Shown: piece by piece, positions 22,401 through 33,111 of the stretch
Position numbering within the stretch: the first letter of the stretch is position 1
Layout of the letters: the number at the start of each line of letters is the position of its first letter
Source: Anniella stebbinsi
Lineage: Eukaryota > Chordata > Lepidosauria > Squamata > Anniellidae
Assembly: GCA_029215795.1 (NCBI GenBank)
Contig: JARDYH010000001.1
Coordinates: 185,201,654-185,265,653 of the forward strand
Direction: 5' to 3'
DNA: 64,000 nucleotides
The notes under the pieces: generated by a model
Seen by the model: the letters and a program-made list of their open reading frames with translations, nothing else
What the model was told of the DNA's origin: nothing
Databases searched by the model: none
Position numbers and translations under genes: made by a program

Positions 22401-23058
22401 TCAGGCCCATCCTGCAGAATTCGGTGGTGGCATCTCCAGGAGTTTGGGAAAAATGTGAGAGCAAGGAATGCTACTCTTAAGACACATCATAAACCAGCAA
22501 CATTGTTGCCATTGTGGTCTGCCAACTTGGCCTTGAGCATCCAGCTGCACTGCCCAAATGTAGTTGTTAGAGCAATGATGCGAGATAGCGGGCAGGCAGC
22601 ACAACATGGAGGAGAGGTGGGCAAGCGACTAAACACTAGTGACAGAGCAGTGGGGAAAGGTGGGTGGGATGGGTAGCTAGTCCACCTCCTCTGAGATGTC
22701 CGCTCCTGCTCCTCCGCTGCCAAACCCCCCTTTCACAACTTCCCCAGCCGTCTCCTCCAACATGGAGTGAGGACGCTTAAAAAAGCTTCCAAAACAGCAA
22801 GCCCAGGTAGCTTCCATGTCTCCTCCACTTGCAGCCTGATGTCTCCAAGTGCCTGGCATCTCAAAGGCCACTGGTGGTGCCAGTGGTTGCTGGGGGCCAA
22901 ATCCAGGAGTGGAGCAGCAGGCAGGTACTGCTGTGGCGGCATGTAACTATAGCCAGGCATGTAGGGAGATTGTGCTTGGCGTGCATGAATGGCCCCCTGG
23001 AAGGTTGCAGATAATGGTGTTTTATTGGTATTTTAATAATGTATATTTTAATAATGCA

Positions 23059-23402
23059 CACTCAGGTCCTCTGGGAAGAACTTACTCCAATCAGCCAGAA
23101 CTAGTCTGACGAGTGTTACCCAGAGGACCTTCTCTTCTGCCACTCCCAGACTGTGGAATGGCCTGCCGGAGGACATTCGACAAATTAGCAGTCTCCTTGA
23201 ATTTAAGAGAGCCGTGAAGACTGATCTCTTCCAGCAGGCCTACCCAGTTGAATTTTAAGATGTTTTAATGATGTATTAGTTTTTATTTGTTTTAGTATTT
23301 CATCTATTTTGTGGTCCTTGTGTTTATATTTATTGTTGTTCCCTGCCTCGATCCGGAGGGAGAGGCAGGTTATAAATAAATAAATAAATAAATAAATAAA
23401 TA
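23059..23402 (+). mobile_element. L2-clade LINE 'A', 3' end
   Basis: The segment matches the 3' part of the L2 at 43766-45064 (words CCTCTGGGAAGAACTTACT, GGAATGGCCTGCCGGAGGA, CTCTTCCAGCAGGCCTACCC). The hairpin CCTGCCTC at 23342-23349 and GAGGCAGG at 23362-23369 closes it, followed by a (TAAA)n tail. It is 5'-truncated and sits inside the Myb/SANT pseudogene. Confidence 0.8.
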
Positions 23403-23404
23403 TA

Positions 23405-23429
<25 letters not shown>

Positions 23430-23435
<6 letters not shown>

Positions 23436-23515
23436 GTGCTTTTAATCAGTTTTATGTATTTTATATTTGATGTTGTTCCCCGCCTCGATCCAGAGGGCAA
23501 GGTGGGTAAGAAATA

Positions 23516-23555
<40 letters not shown>

Positions 23556-23556
23556 A
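23430..23556 (+). mobile_element. L2-clade LINE 'A', short 3' end
   Basis: Only about 125 bp remain: TTTTAATCAGTTTTATGT, the 3' hairpin region CCCGCCTC with AAGGTGGG, and a (TTA)n tail at about 23518-23556. A TTA run also lies just upstream at 23405-23435, so this is the second of two tandem L2 tails. Confidence 0.7.
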
Positions 23557-25199
23557 TTATTAATGCCCTGAGCGCTTCTGTTTGGTGGTCCATGGCAGCT
23601 GTGTGTTCCCAAAGGGGCAGTTCAATTACACGGTTGGAGGCAGCTATCACTGCAGCCACACCCTGCGCATGGTTGTGCAAGCCTACACGCAGAGACTGTC
23701 CTGACTCCTGTATTGCCTGGGCACAGCTGTCCATGCTCAGCAGCGCCCAGACTGCCCGTACGTGCTCCTTGGCCTGTCAACTCTCCTCCTCTGATGCCAC
23801 GCGACTGAATGTTCATGTCATCTTTCTCCAGCGACCTCTGCGGCTGTAACCAAGTCCTTTACCCCCTTCAACCTGTCCACTTTGTGCTTGTTGCACAGAC
23901 ACACCTCTGGGCATTGGTCAGTGGGTGGTCATCCTGCAGAGGGTGTGCTTGCTCCTCGCTGGCTGGTGGCAGTTCCTCTTCAAGGGGCTCTGGCTCACCC
24001 ATTTTAGCATCCTGCTTTTCTGCACTTCCCTCCACGTCCTCCACCATGGGCAATGCCTCTTTGCTTGCACCTCCTTCATCCAATGTGTTTCCCTCCATCC
24101 CTGTGAAGTCAAGGAAGGTTTCATCACTGGGCTGAGTGAAGATGCAGTGTACTTAGCGTGGGAAGGTGACAGCTCAGATAGCATCACCTGAGACACCTCC
24201 CCAAGGACAATGCTCTCCATTTGTCACGGAGTGTGCAATGGGCTCCAGGACATGCTGGTCTAGGTCCAGAAGTGTGTGTCCTGAACTCTACTCCTCTTCC
24301 TCCTTGAGCTGCCGCCATGCCACAGATGCTCCAGGGGTAAGAGGAACCATCTCAGGTTTACCTTCAATCTTTTTGCACATCTTGGGGCAGGGGAAGCTGT
24401 CCATACTGCCACCTGCTGGGCAAAGTTCCTTCTGGACCAGCTGTGTTCTGGAGGGGTCAGCCAGAGGCTCCTTCTGGACTGTTCATGGTTGGGAGGAGTC
24501 AGGCAGAGTCTCTGGGAAGACAGGCTGTGGGCAGACAGCCCCTGGCAGAGGGTCTCCTTGAAAGAAGCTCTGAAAAGCATTTGGGCTGCTGGTGCTGCAT
24601 GGGCTGGTGGCTGGTGAGCTGTTGGTGGAGGCCAGAAGGACCTTGAAGGTTGTGGTTGGTAGCTAGGCAGTAGAGATGGGCTCATGGAGCGACTGGCCCT
24701 AGGAATTGGGCAGAAGCAGCCTTCTGCGGAGACATACTGGTGACAGGACACCATGTCTAGCTGAAGGCCTTGGTCAGGACTACTGGAGGTGTCATCACAA
24801 GGTGAGGACTGCAGGGGTGAAGTGATAGTGTTCCCTGCTCCCCATGGTGAATCCAGGCATGATGACGTGAGGCTCTTCTAGGAGACATGTGAGCTTATCG
24901 TAAAAGGGCATAGGGCGAGGTTCAACCTGCTCATCTTGTAGTGTGTCACAACTTCCTTGAGGTTCTTCTGCAGCCTGTGGAGCTTGTCCTTGCACTGCTT
25001 GGTGCTGCGGTCATACCTGCATAGTTTTATCTCTCTGGAGAGCCAGGGGTAAAGGTTGTCATGCCTGGCAGTGCCCATGATTGCTTGGGCCTCTGGTCTG
25101 CTCCATAACTCAGTGAATGCCCCCACCTCTGTTTCTGCCCAGCGCTGAGCTCTAAGTCTGACCTTGGCCTGCTGGGGAGAATCCACTGGGGCGCCAACT

Positions 25200-25890
25200 G
25201 GCTCTTGACTGGGAACAGGTTGCCCTGAGGTCTGCTGAGAAAAGGGACTGTGATCCCATACCCTCAGTATGGCTTTGCACAGGATCCTGGCTGGTAGGAT
25301 CCATGCTGGTGAAGCTGAAAGACTGCAGGGGTAGTGAGAAGCTTCAGGGTCATCTGCCAGGAAGGATCCTCAGCAGCAGCAGAGTATAGATTAGTGACCT
25401 GAAGATAGCTGTGGGAACTACCCATGGAAACTGGGGGATGGGAGAGGGCGCTTGCAGAACGCGGTCACTGGCCCGACATAACACCCATGCATCATCCCTC
25501 CACAGTGTCACAAATACTTTTGCAACTATTCTGCCTGAAACAGTAGTGGTATCAGACAAAAATCACCACCAGCTGGAGCTATGTGGGACAGGTGGTGGGA
25601 GGAATTGCCTGTTTGACCCATAGACATGTTTTGGCTGTAGGATCACCTGCAGGTGCCCAAGGAATAGGGATTTTGTGTGGCTTGGGGAAGGCCAACTGTG
25701 GGAGGAGGTGAGGAGAAGCGCCGGAGAAAGAAGGGGGGCTAGTTCGCGGCATGAGTGCCATGAGCGCCAAAGCAAGGGGCATTTGGTGGGACGTGGGGAA
25801 GAGGGAGAGCGGGTAGGAATGTGGAGGAAACAATAAGGAGTGGGAGAGAGCCCTGCCACCTCAAACAACAGGTTCTAGCTGAGTTCCAGT
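25200..25890. other. No gene recognised
   Basis: Upstream flank of the Myb/SANT pseudogene. Frames are open on both strands, but the translations are low-complexity or lack any domain. Confidence 0.35.
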
Positions 25891-26248
25891 TGGTACAATA
25901 GTGCCCACAGTTGGTGGGGGGGGCTGCGGGGATGGGGAGGAGGCAGCGGCAGTGCTAAATCCCCACACCTCAGTTGGGGGGAACGGAGAGATCACGGATA
26001 GGGGGGATGCTTATATCTACCTCTGTGAGGAATTGCTGTACATAGCACTCCCCCACCCCATCAAGGTTCACCCTTGCCATGTGAGGAAGCCATGCGGAGT
26101 GAATAGAACTTAGAAAACAGGAAGGGGCATCTTGGGAAAAGAGATTCAGGGAGCATGGAATTCCACCTCCCCCTTTATGGTGCAACATTAGATTTTTATT
26201 GACAATTGCATGCTGAATCACTCGATCGACAAGGGCACGGGCGTCTGA
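25890..26248. repeat. Diverged interspersed repeat, left part (continues after MITE C)
   Basis: This segment aligns loosely with 49190-49440: shared words include GGGGATGGGGA, ATGCTTATATCTA / CTGCTTATATCTA, and TTCACCC..GCCATG / CTCACCC..ACCATG. The partner continues after the MITE at 27112-27225. The class is not known. It may be terminal sequence of the element that carried the Myb/SANT gene. Confidence 0.45.
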
Positions 26249-27111
26249 GGTCCCCTCTACAAGGATTCGCTTTTGCGCCCGGTTAGGCTATTATGCGCAC
26301 TATCGCTGAAGTGCATTTACGCCTAATACCTCTGCACGAGAGGCGGCGACAAAAGGCGCTTCCCTCCCCTCCCCTTCCCTCTGGCTGGCTGGCAGGCTGT
26401 GGGCAGCAGGCGAGCGCTCCTCCTCCTCGCCTTCCTTTACCCCCTCTTCCTCCTCCTCCTCCTCCTCCTCCCGCCGCCCCCCCAGCGGGCGGGCGGGCTC
26501 TCTTCCCTTCTTCGCCGCAGCCAGGCAGCCCCCTCCTCATGCTGCTCCGGCGAGCGGATGGGACAGCTGGCGGGTGGAGGGTAGTCACCCGCTTTCCCCA
26601 CGTGTCTCCCCAGCTTCAGTTCGGCAGCTCGAGCCCGCCTCGACTTTTGACAGCGGCGGCGGCAGCTGTCAAAAGGCGCTTCCCTCCCCTCCCCTTCCCT
26701 CTGGCTGGCTGGCAGGCTGTGGGCAGCAGGCGAGCGCTCCTCCTCCTCGCCTTCCTTTACCCCTTCTTCCTCCTCCTCCTCCCGCTGGGCCCCCCCCCGC
26801 GGGCGGGCGGGCGGGCTCTCTTCCCTCCTTCGCTGCGGCCAGGCAGCCCCCTCCTCATGCTGCTCCGGCGAGCGGAAGGGACAGCTGGTGGGCGGAGGGT
26901 AGTCGCCCGCCTTCCCCACGTGTCTCCCCAGCTTCAGTTCAATGCGCTTTAATGGACGGAGCAAAAAAACCTCGCTATTTAACGCGCATTCGATAATGTG
27001 CACAATCGGGGAGATAACGCGCCTCTACGCCCCATTTGCGCTCCGCTGGTGTAGAGGTAAATTTTTTAATGAGACTTCAAAGAGCATTAAGCCTCTCTTG
27101 TAGAGGCACCC
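26249..27111 (-). mobile_element. GCGC-dense MITE family, copy C, with internal cargo (TSD TGA)
   Basis: Outer sequences are those of the 355-bp family: GGTCCCCTCTACAAG at 26249-26263 and TTGTAGAGGCACCC at 27098-27111, flanked by TGA at 26246-26248 and 27112-27114. About 100 bp on the left and 170 bp on the right match the family, including GCGCTTTAATGGACGGAGC. The central module is replaced by about 590 bp (26351-26940) of GC-rich sequence made of two tandem units. The copy interrupts a diverged repeat whose two halves flank it. Confidence 0.85.
26351..26940. repeat. Two tandem ~320-bp GC-rich units inside MITE C
   Basis: The unit beginning AAAAGGCGCTTCCCTCCCC occurs at 26351 and again at 26671, a spacing of 320 bp. 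Both units contain CTGGCTGGCTGGCAGGCTG, a (CTC)n block and the end word CACGTGTCTCCCCAGCTTC. Between them CTTTTGACAGC and GCTGTCAAAAG form an inverted repeat (about 26643-26675). The composition is like a promoter or first-exon CpG island. The sequence is unlike the rest of the MITE family. Confidence 0.85.
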
Positions 27112-27225
27112 TGACAGTGGCAGAGCGTTTTGTGGGTGGAGTAAAGGTGTGACAGGGCTCTGCTCACAATCTGTTACTAGGCAGATTTTAGAAGCGAGTT
27201 CTGCCAGCTGGATCACAGTGTTTAG
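27112..27225. repeat. Diverged interspersed repeat, right part
   Basis: Continues the repeat interrupted by MITE C. It matches 49650-49765 with words such as GACAGTGGCAGAGCGTTTTG / GACAGTTGAGGAGCGCTTTG, CAATCTGTTACTAGGCAGAT and GAGTTCTGC. Confidence 0.6.
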
Positions 27226-27230
27226 CCTAT

Positions 27231-27900
27231 TTGCTAATGGTAGGATTTGCAAAGGCTAGGGCCATCTCCAAACAAAGACTTTTGGATATACACAATCAGG
27301 AGCTTCTTGGAGCTGCATGGGGCCCTTGTTCGCCACAATCACAGGGGCTGTCACTTCATCCAAGCAGAGGTGGAATGCAATATCTGAAGTGGCTATCTAT
27401 TCCCAAGTATAGGAAGGCCTTTTCTTTGGCCAGGTTTAATGCCCTTCCCTCTAAGTTATTGGAGGGTTGTTACAAGAGAACACCATAGCATAATAGATGT
27501 TGCCCTTGTAATGACACAGAAGTAGAGACAATAGCACATGTCTTATTTTTTTGTAAATTTTACCAAAAGGCGAGAGAAGATCTAATTTGGCCAATTACAC
27601 TTTACTCTTCCCAGGATGTTCCTTTGATTATCTTTTAAATATCTTGCTTCAGGGTACAAACCAAACCATAACAGTACAGGTGGCCAGGTTCTTGAACCTG
27701 GCCATACTTACCAGATCATCTGTGGACAGTTAAGAAAAACCGGTTATGAATATTCCTTATGGTATTTATTTCCTGTCTCTGCTACTTAAGTATATTAAGT
27801 ATTTTATTCAACTATTTTTAAATGTTTTATATGTTTTCCTTTGGTCTATTGACTGCAAATAAAGGATGATGATGATGTTGATGATGACGTCGAAGATAAC
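27231..27900 (+). mobile_element. Non-LTR retrotransposon 3' end (class uncertain)
   Basis: The plus-strand translation reads SLARFNALPSKLLEGCYKRT, then after a stop CCPCNDTEVETIAHVLFFC, a C-x-C ... H-x4-C knuckle of the type found at the C terminus of several reptile LINE polymerases, followed by FYQKAREDLIWP. The 3' untranslated region ends TGCAAATAAAGGATGATG with a (GAT)n tail at about 27867-27890. Upstream coding sequence is absent, so the copy is 5'-truncated. I cannot assign it firmly to R4, RTE or L1. Confidence 0.55.
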
Positions 27901-28095
27901 CAACTGTGTGCACCAAAATAGTCAATGGTGCCCGACACAATAATCAACAGTTGGTCAAATAGTCAACTCTGCACAGCATTGGTTATTTATGTTGGTTATT
28001 TTGGCCAAATAACCAACCATGGTGTGAAAAATCCTGACAGATGACACAATAACCAGCCATTGACTATTTCACCAACCGTTGACTATTTCACCCAT
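27900..28095. mobile_element. Non-autonomous DNA element of the GATAACCAAC / AATAGTCAAC family
   Basis: The words AATAGTCAA, GGTTATTT and AATAACCAACC recur in both orientations, with a centre GGTTATTTTGGCCAAATAACC at about 27995-28015. The same words and centre occur at 49800-50040, and a shorter piece lies at 48605-48725. It is probably a hAT-like MITE, but I found no convincing target duplication. Confidence 0.5.
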
Positions 28096-28105
28096 TTTTA
28101 GAGGT

Positions 28106-28106
28106 A

Positions 28107-28172
<66 letters not shown>
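28106..28172. repeat. Compound microsatellite (GT)n-(GA)n
   Basis: An uninterrupted (TG)n block at about 28108-28141 followed by (AG)n to 28172. Confidence 0.9.
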
Positions 28173-28178
<6 letters not shown>

Positions 28179-28920
28179 GTCATGGGGAAAAAAACCCTCT
28201 ACCAACTCTGTTTTTTGCAAAAAAAATTCATACCACTGCAAATTTATTGTAATTCAAGAGCAGCTACTGATTTGGGATGATCAGGGCAGGGAGCAGATTA
28301 ATAAAAAAAATATGATTTGAATGATAAAATTAACTGGCTAGCTTTGCTTTCTGTGAAATTGAAATAAATCCATATATATTACTCTCAGCTTCCCAGTATA
28401 CCAAGGAGCTGATACCAAGGATGTTTAGGAGCAATCATAATGATAGCCCTTGTCACCTCCTGATTCCAGGAGTTGAACCTCAGTAGGATAACCAGCCAAT
28501 TCTGTGGGAAACTCCCCCATCAACGTTAGGAAACCAACTAGATCCATAGGTCATAGATGGCATGCCATTAAAGTTGGTCCTTCATCTCTGAACATGGCAG
28601 CTTGCAATCCCAAACTGACTAGACAACAGATTTGTTGTTGGCAAACTCTACAGATCACCTTCCCCCAGGAAAGATCAAATCTGATGTGTGTTCTGCCACA
28701 TGTGTTGGGCTAGATATTACTTGAGACAAGCCCATGGTTGTCATGGCAGTCATAGTGATGACGTCCTGAACTGCTCCACAAGGTATCCTTAGCATGGATG
28801 TTAAAGCCAACATCAACACCAAGACCATCAGCATCAGCTCAGGTCGGGAGCCTGTGAGACAGTGGGTGGGATGCTACACCAACAGAGTCTGTATCTTGTC
28901 TCTATTACCCAACACCAGGA
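28173..28920. other. No gene recognised
   Basis: Unremarkable non-coding DNA. Open frames are short and without domains. Confidence 0.35.
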
Positions 28921-28924
28921 ACAG

Positions 28925-29110
28925 ACAGTGGAGTATTTGATCAAGGAGATGGAATCAAATCCTTGCTCAGCCATGTAGCTCAAGAGATGACCTTGGGCCA
29001 GTCACAGTCAGTTTAAACCATCTCACAGGGTTGTTGTGAGGATAAAGTGGAGGAGGGGGCTCATAAGGCTCCTTGGAAGAAAAACGTGATATAAAATCAA
29101 TAAAAAGTAA
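28925..29110 (+). mobile_element. SINE-like element, 3' portion
   Basis: Contains the reptile tRNA-SINE body words CTCAGCCATGTAGCTC, CCTTGGGCCAGTCACAG, CTCACAGGGTTGTTGTGAG and GATAAAGTGGAGG, and ends in a GATATAAAATCAATAAAAAGT tail. The 5' tRNA-related head is missing or too diverged. Confidence 0.6.
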
Positions 29111-30370
29111 CTCTAATAAAGACTGTGTCTCCCCACACTCTGGGCGGCCTTCAGTAAAAAAAAAACAAAAAAAAAAACAAATGTGCTTTTCCTACATATG
29201 CCTGATGAGACCACATACTCTTCAAACCAATTAACCCATAAAACCAATTAGAACCTTCTCTAGAAACTCACATTCATGTATGATTTGACAAATCAACACA
29301 GGCAAACCCTCCCTTATAAAAAACAAAGCAAAAAAACTTCCTATAATTCCTCTTACTGTGACCCAAAGAGGCTCAAACTTGATAATTTTTTATTTTAGAA
29401 ATGGAAAAGCCAAAAACTGCAAAGGCTGCGCCCTGAAGTCCAGTAAAACAGGCCCAGGCTACCCCCTCTAACAAACTAAAAGGGGGTGTAAAAATACAAT
29501 GCTACAGCCTTCTAGGCACCCACAGATTGGATGTTGTGCCTCTTCCCCTCCTGAAACAATCACCCACCTTCTCCTGTACCCTCTGTAAACAAGGTGATTG
29601 CATATGAGTCACTCTCTTAAAAACAAAAATCAGGCTCCCACTTCAATTCTGTGCCCAACCGCATTTCCTTCCTCCCAGATATCCCATCCTCTGGGAGGAA
29701 TCCTCCCCCAGACCTTCCCTTTTGACAGACACAGGCAGCTGCCTTCAAAAGCAACACACTGTTTCTATGAATGGAGGCAGAACCTTTCCAATACTGTGAT
29801 CTCATATTACTGAGATATTAGTAATTAGGATTTTCAATTTGTATATCCTAATGATGTGGACAGCATTCTTGGAGTAGTAAAACCTGCTGTGCGTGTGATG
29901 GACACTTGCCCTTCCTGGCTTATAATAGTAACCGGGGGTGTGGGTGGACTGCCCAAGTGGGTAAGGGTGGTGGTGAATGCCTCTTTATGATGGAGTTGCA
30001 CCTTGTTCTGTACAAAAGACCTGGTGGCTGAACCTTCCTTTTTCAAAAAACCTTCTCTGAACCAACTCTACTGCTTGTGCTAGTGGAGACACCTTCATGG
30101 AGTGTGCATGTTGTGGGCTTCTGTGCCAGCAATAAGTACTATGGAACCTTCAAATTGTCACAGTGATTCATTTTTTGTGAAATCAAATTTCAAATATCTC
30201 CTTATAGGGTTGACTTGTTCCCTATTCATCTTGGAAATGCAGTATAATATCAGTCTGTAACAAGCAACAACAAGACTCATGTAATTTCACATCATCACAA
30301 GCCCAGTCCAATCTATCAATAATCTCACTCTCTCTCCGTATCATAAATCACTCGCAAATCATTTGCTCAC
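29111..30370. other. No gene recognised
   Basis: A-rich stretches near 29155-29182 and otherwise unremarkable sequence. No frame with domain signal. Confidence 0.35.
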
Positions 30371-30374
30371 CATC

Positions 30375-30530
30375 ACATCCCAAATTGTATAGAGCTTTAT
30401 AGGTCATAACAAGCACTTTGAATTGTGCCTGGATACAGACTGGCAAGCAGTCACATGCTCCCAGTAATTGGCCTTAGTCCACTCCGGCTAGAGCATTCTG
30501 GACCAGGTGAAGTTTCTGAACACTTTTTCA
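30375..30530 (-). mobile_element. L2-clade LINE fragment
   Basis: The words AGAGCTTTATAGGTCATAAC, AGCACTTTGAATTGTGCC and ATTCTGGACCAGGTGAAG parallel the L2 'B' copy at 19280-19440 in the same orientation. Only about 150 bp remain. Confidence 0.6.
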
Positions 30531-30639
30531 AAGTGTTCAGAAGTGCCTGTCCTGCTCTAGACTGAGGTCTGGCTCTTTGCAAGCACATACTGAGAGCTAG
30601 GCAGAAGAATAGCCAGTATGGCAAGCACACATATTTCAG

Positions 30640-31030
30640 TCCAATGAGGGTTAGGCTAAGGCAGGAGTGGTCAAACATCTAGGCAGCAGTCAGAACACAG
30701 TCAGTCAGTCGGTCAGTCACTGAGGATCAGGCAACAGCCAGCGTAGTCGAGGAAACAAGCACAAGGTCAGGCACAGTAAATCATTCAAGTATATTTCTTG
30801 TGACAGAAGCAGGGTCAGGAAGCAGTAGTAGCACAGAACATCCATCACAGGGCAAGACACAGGAAGCAAGGAACAAAAACTGGAACTGACAGAGACGCTG
30901 TTTCAAGCAGCTCTCAAGTGACCAGTGAGAGTTGTTATAGCTAAAGCTACTAGAACTCTGCCCAGTACTCAGCTGCTTCTCAGATGTCCTCTTCATGAAG
31001 CAGATTCAAGAAGCAGATTCAAAGGCCTCC
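30640..31030. other. Unclassified sequence flanking the hAT insertion
   Basis: Contains short direct repeats of CAGTCAGTCAGTCGGTCAGT at about 30698-30720 and frequent CAGG/CAAG words. It may be part of an LTR-like sequence that resumes at 31923, but this is not demonstrable here. Confidence 0.25.
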
Positions 31031-31922
31031 TAGAGATGGAATATTTCCGGAAATTTTGAAGCCATGGGGAAAAAACGGTTTTTCCCTGGGGGGAGGGGGG
31101 TTTCAGAAAAAAACAGAAATTTTCAGAAAAATTGAAAAAAATGCAATATTAGCACTTTTTATGGATTGAAAGTGTTCCTTTAGGAACATAAAATGTAGTT
31201 ATGTACTAGTTGGTTTGGCATAGAAGTATCACATTTGGTATATTAAAAGTATAGTGCATTCAAGCAATTATTACAAATTGAATTTACTTTTGTAAATTTT
31301 TACCTTTTTTTTTTTTTTTTTTTTTTTAAACAAATGGAACTAGAAGCTCCTGAACTTTAAGGAACACCTGAACTGTAAGGAACCTCTTTGGTTTTGCCAG
31401 TTTATGAGGAGCAGGCAAAAAACAATTAAAAAGACAAACAGAAGGAACAAGGAAAATTATTTATGTTTCTGTTAGTCCTCCACTGTGTCAAACAGACATA
31501 AAGCACCCATTCCCATAAAAAGAACTGAGAAAAAAGGGGGAACAAGATTCAATGAATATGCATGAAATTTAATCAGACACATTTTCTGAGCTATAGCGAT
31601 CTCTGCTTCAATGGCAGTGCCCCCTAGAGGCAGAAATGTATCTTGCTCTTGCATTTGAGAGCTGTAGGACTTGCTTGTTCTCGGTGCACAGAAATCGTAA
31701 GAATCTGATACTGTTCATAGTTTTTAGAAATCTTTTGGAGAAGTAAATATATAAACACCTTGTCTTAAACATTTTATGCATCATGCTAAAATAAAACATT
31801 CCATAATCTGTTTTTTCTTCATTTTTGGGGGCAAAAAACCCAAAAAAGGCTTTGGAAAAACCAGAAAACCCCGATTTCCCTCAGAATTTTTCCTTTTTTC
31901 CCCCCACGCCTTCACACCTCTA
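31031..31922 (-). mobile_element. Non-autonomous hAT-type element, copy 2 (inverted)
   Basis: Reverse-oriented copy of 9135-10045. It begins TAGAGATGG (31031) and ends CACACCTCTA (31922). Internal landmarks include GGTTTTGCCAGTTTATGAGG, GCCCCCTAGAGGCAGAAATG and CATTTTATGCATCATGC, each the complement of copy 1. Flanks (AGGCCTCC and GCCTCATC) do not form a clean 8-bp duplication. A 20-base T run at about 31306-31327 replaces the A run of copy 1. Confidence 0.85.
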
Positions 31923-32059
31923 GCCTCATCCCAGAGGGTCCCGGGTCATCTTGGATACTGCCACGGTCTTCTGGGGGGCCAGCTGGCTTCTATGATTCTG
32001 GCTCCTCCTCTGAAGATGGCTCTAGGGGTGGCATGACATCTGGGACCATGACACCCCCC

Positions 32060-33111
32060 CCCCCCACATACATACAGCACTTAACAATAGTCCAAACCTG
32101 ATGCAACTAAGGCATATGTCAACGAGGGCCAGATCAGATGACCCCTGGAATGGATGCAGTTGGCACACTAGCCTGTTTGGCTAGTGTTCTGGTCATTAGA
32201 CTGTGTGAGAATGTTTATGCACGTACCATCCCTTATATGCTCCAGATCTGAGCAATATTTTTTGTTTAGTTATTTAAGTGTTGAGACAAAGACAAAGAAA
32301 CAGAAAGTGCTAGCAGATAGAGGCAAAAGAACCCTCTTCCAACTCTTTCCTTCTACATCTCTGGAGCAATTAAAGAAGAACAAATGGAAAAGTTTATATT
32401 TCATAAGACAAAAATTAAATAAATGCTTGATTCATAGGGCTCACCTACACCTAGAGCCCTTTCGAGAGGGGGGGGAAGGAAGATTGTGAAGTTTTCTGCT
32501 TCAGCGACCGTCCCTCATGGGGCACACGCCAGCCAGTTTGCCTGCAATTTAAGGAGAGCCGTTCAGGGGCTTTTTTTTTTTTTTTTACAACTCCTAACTC
32601 TTGTGCAAGAGCAGAGTGGCAATCCTGCATGAAGATGAGTTTTTTAAAAACACACACATACTCAACGCTGAAAGTTCCCGAGACCCATCCAGAACGTGTG
32701 GACAATGCTCTCCCCCTCGCCCCAATGGGCTTGCTCTGCACAGCTGGGCGCCTGTTCACTGAGCCCTGCTACTCATGAGGAACAGCAACAGCTTCGTGAG
32801 GGGAGGGCACACCAGCCGCGCACCTCAGGATTTTTGTGAGAGTGGGTTGTGAGAGTGGGAAATGGGACAAAAGCTGTCATCGATATCCCAGGAAAATTGA
32901 GGGGTCATCCCTAGACCACAGTAGGAACGACCTCAATACTATTCTGGAATAAATGGCTGATGTGGATAAGGCCATAGACTAGTTTAAATTAGCTTGATGG
33001 GAATGAGGGGAGTCTAAATAATTCCTTTTTCTCTATCACTCAAATAATACTAGGTAATCATATGGACTAAGTCCCCTTGAACATTGTAGGACTTACTTTA
33101 CAGTAAACTTG
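32060..33111. other. No gene recognised
   Basis: Contains a C-run near 32054-32064 and a T16 run near 32571-32586. Frames here are short and not protein-like. A stretch from about 32440 to 32990 may be another interspersed element, but its ends are unclear. Confidence 0.3.

Larger units (their letters stand above)
22680..25186 (-). pseudogene. Myb/SANT-like DNA-binding domain gene, decayed
   Basis: At 24878-25186 the minus strand encodes a Myb/SANT-like (trihelix-type) domain: AQRWAETEVGAFTELWSRPE with the spaced tryptophans, then LYPWLSREIKLCRYDRSTKQ and CKDKLHRLQKNLKEVVTHYK, the usual QC-K-KI-L--Y signature. Downstream are an acidic Glu/Pro-rich region (23868-24098) and a helical tail (AMDHQTEALRALI, about 23565-23605). 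Beyond two L2 tails, a Pro/Gln/Tyr-rich segment (PGYSYMPPQQYLPAAP, about 22910-22960) may continue it. Such proteins occur as the second ORF of Harbinger transposons and as domesticated MSANTD genes; both are possible. Frames are broken, so it is called a pseudogene. Confidence 0.55.

Noticed and set aside
23436..23849. 137-codon plus-strand frame with a poly-isoleucine stretch
   Set aside because: The isoleucine run is the translated (ATT)n tail of an L2 element. The remainder is antisense to the Myb/SANT pseudogene.
26293..26952. 219-codon open frame on the plus strand
   Set aside because: It runs through the two tandem GC-rich units inside MITE copy C and translates to repetitive Pro/Leu/Arg-rich sequence. 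High GC removes stops, and no domain is present.
31031..31922. An 8-bp target duplication for the second hAT copy
   Set aside because: The flanks AGGCCTCC and GCCTCATC only partly resemble each other, and shifting the ends does not give the clean match seen at copy 1.
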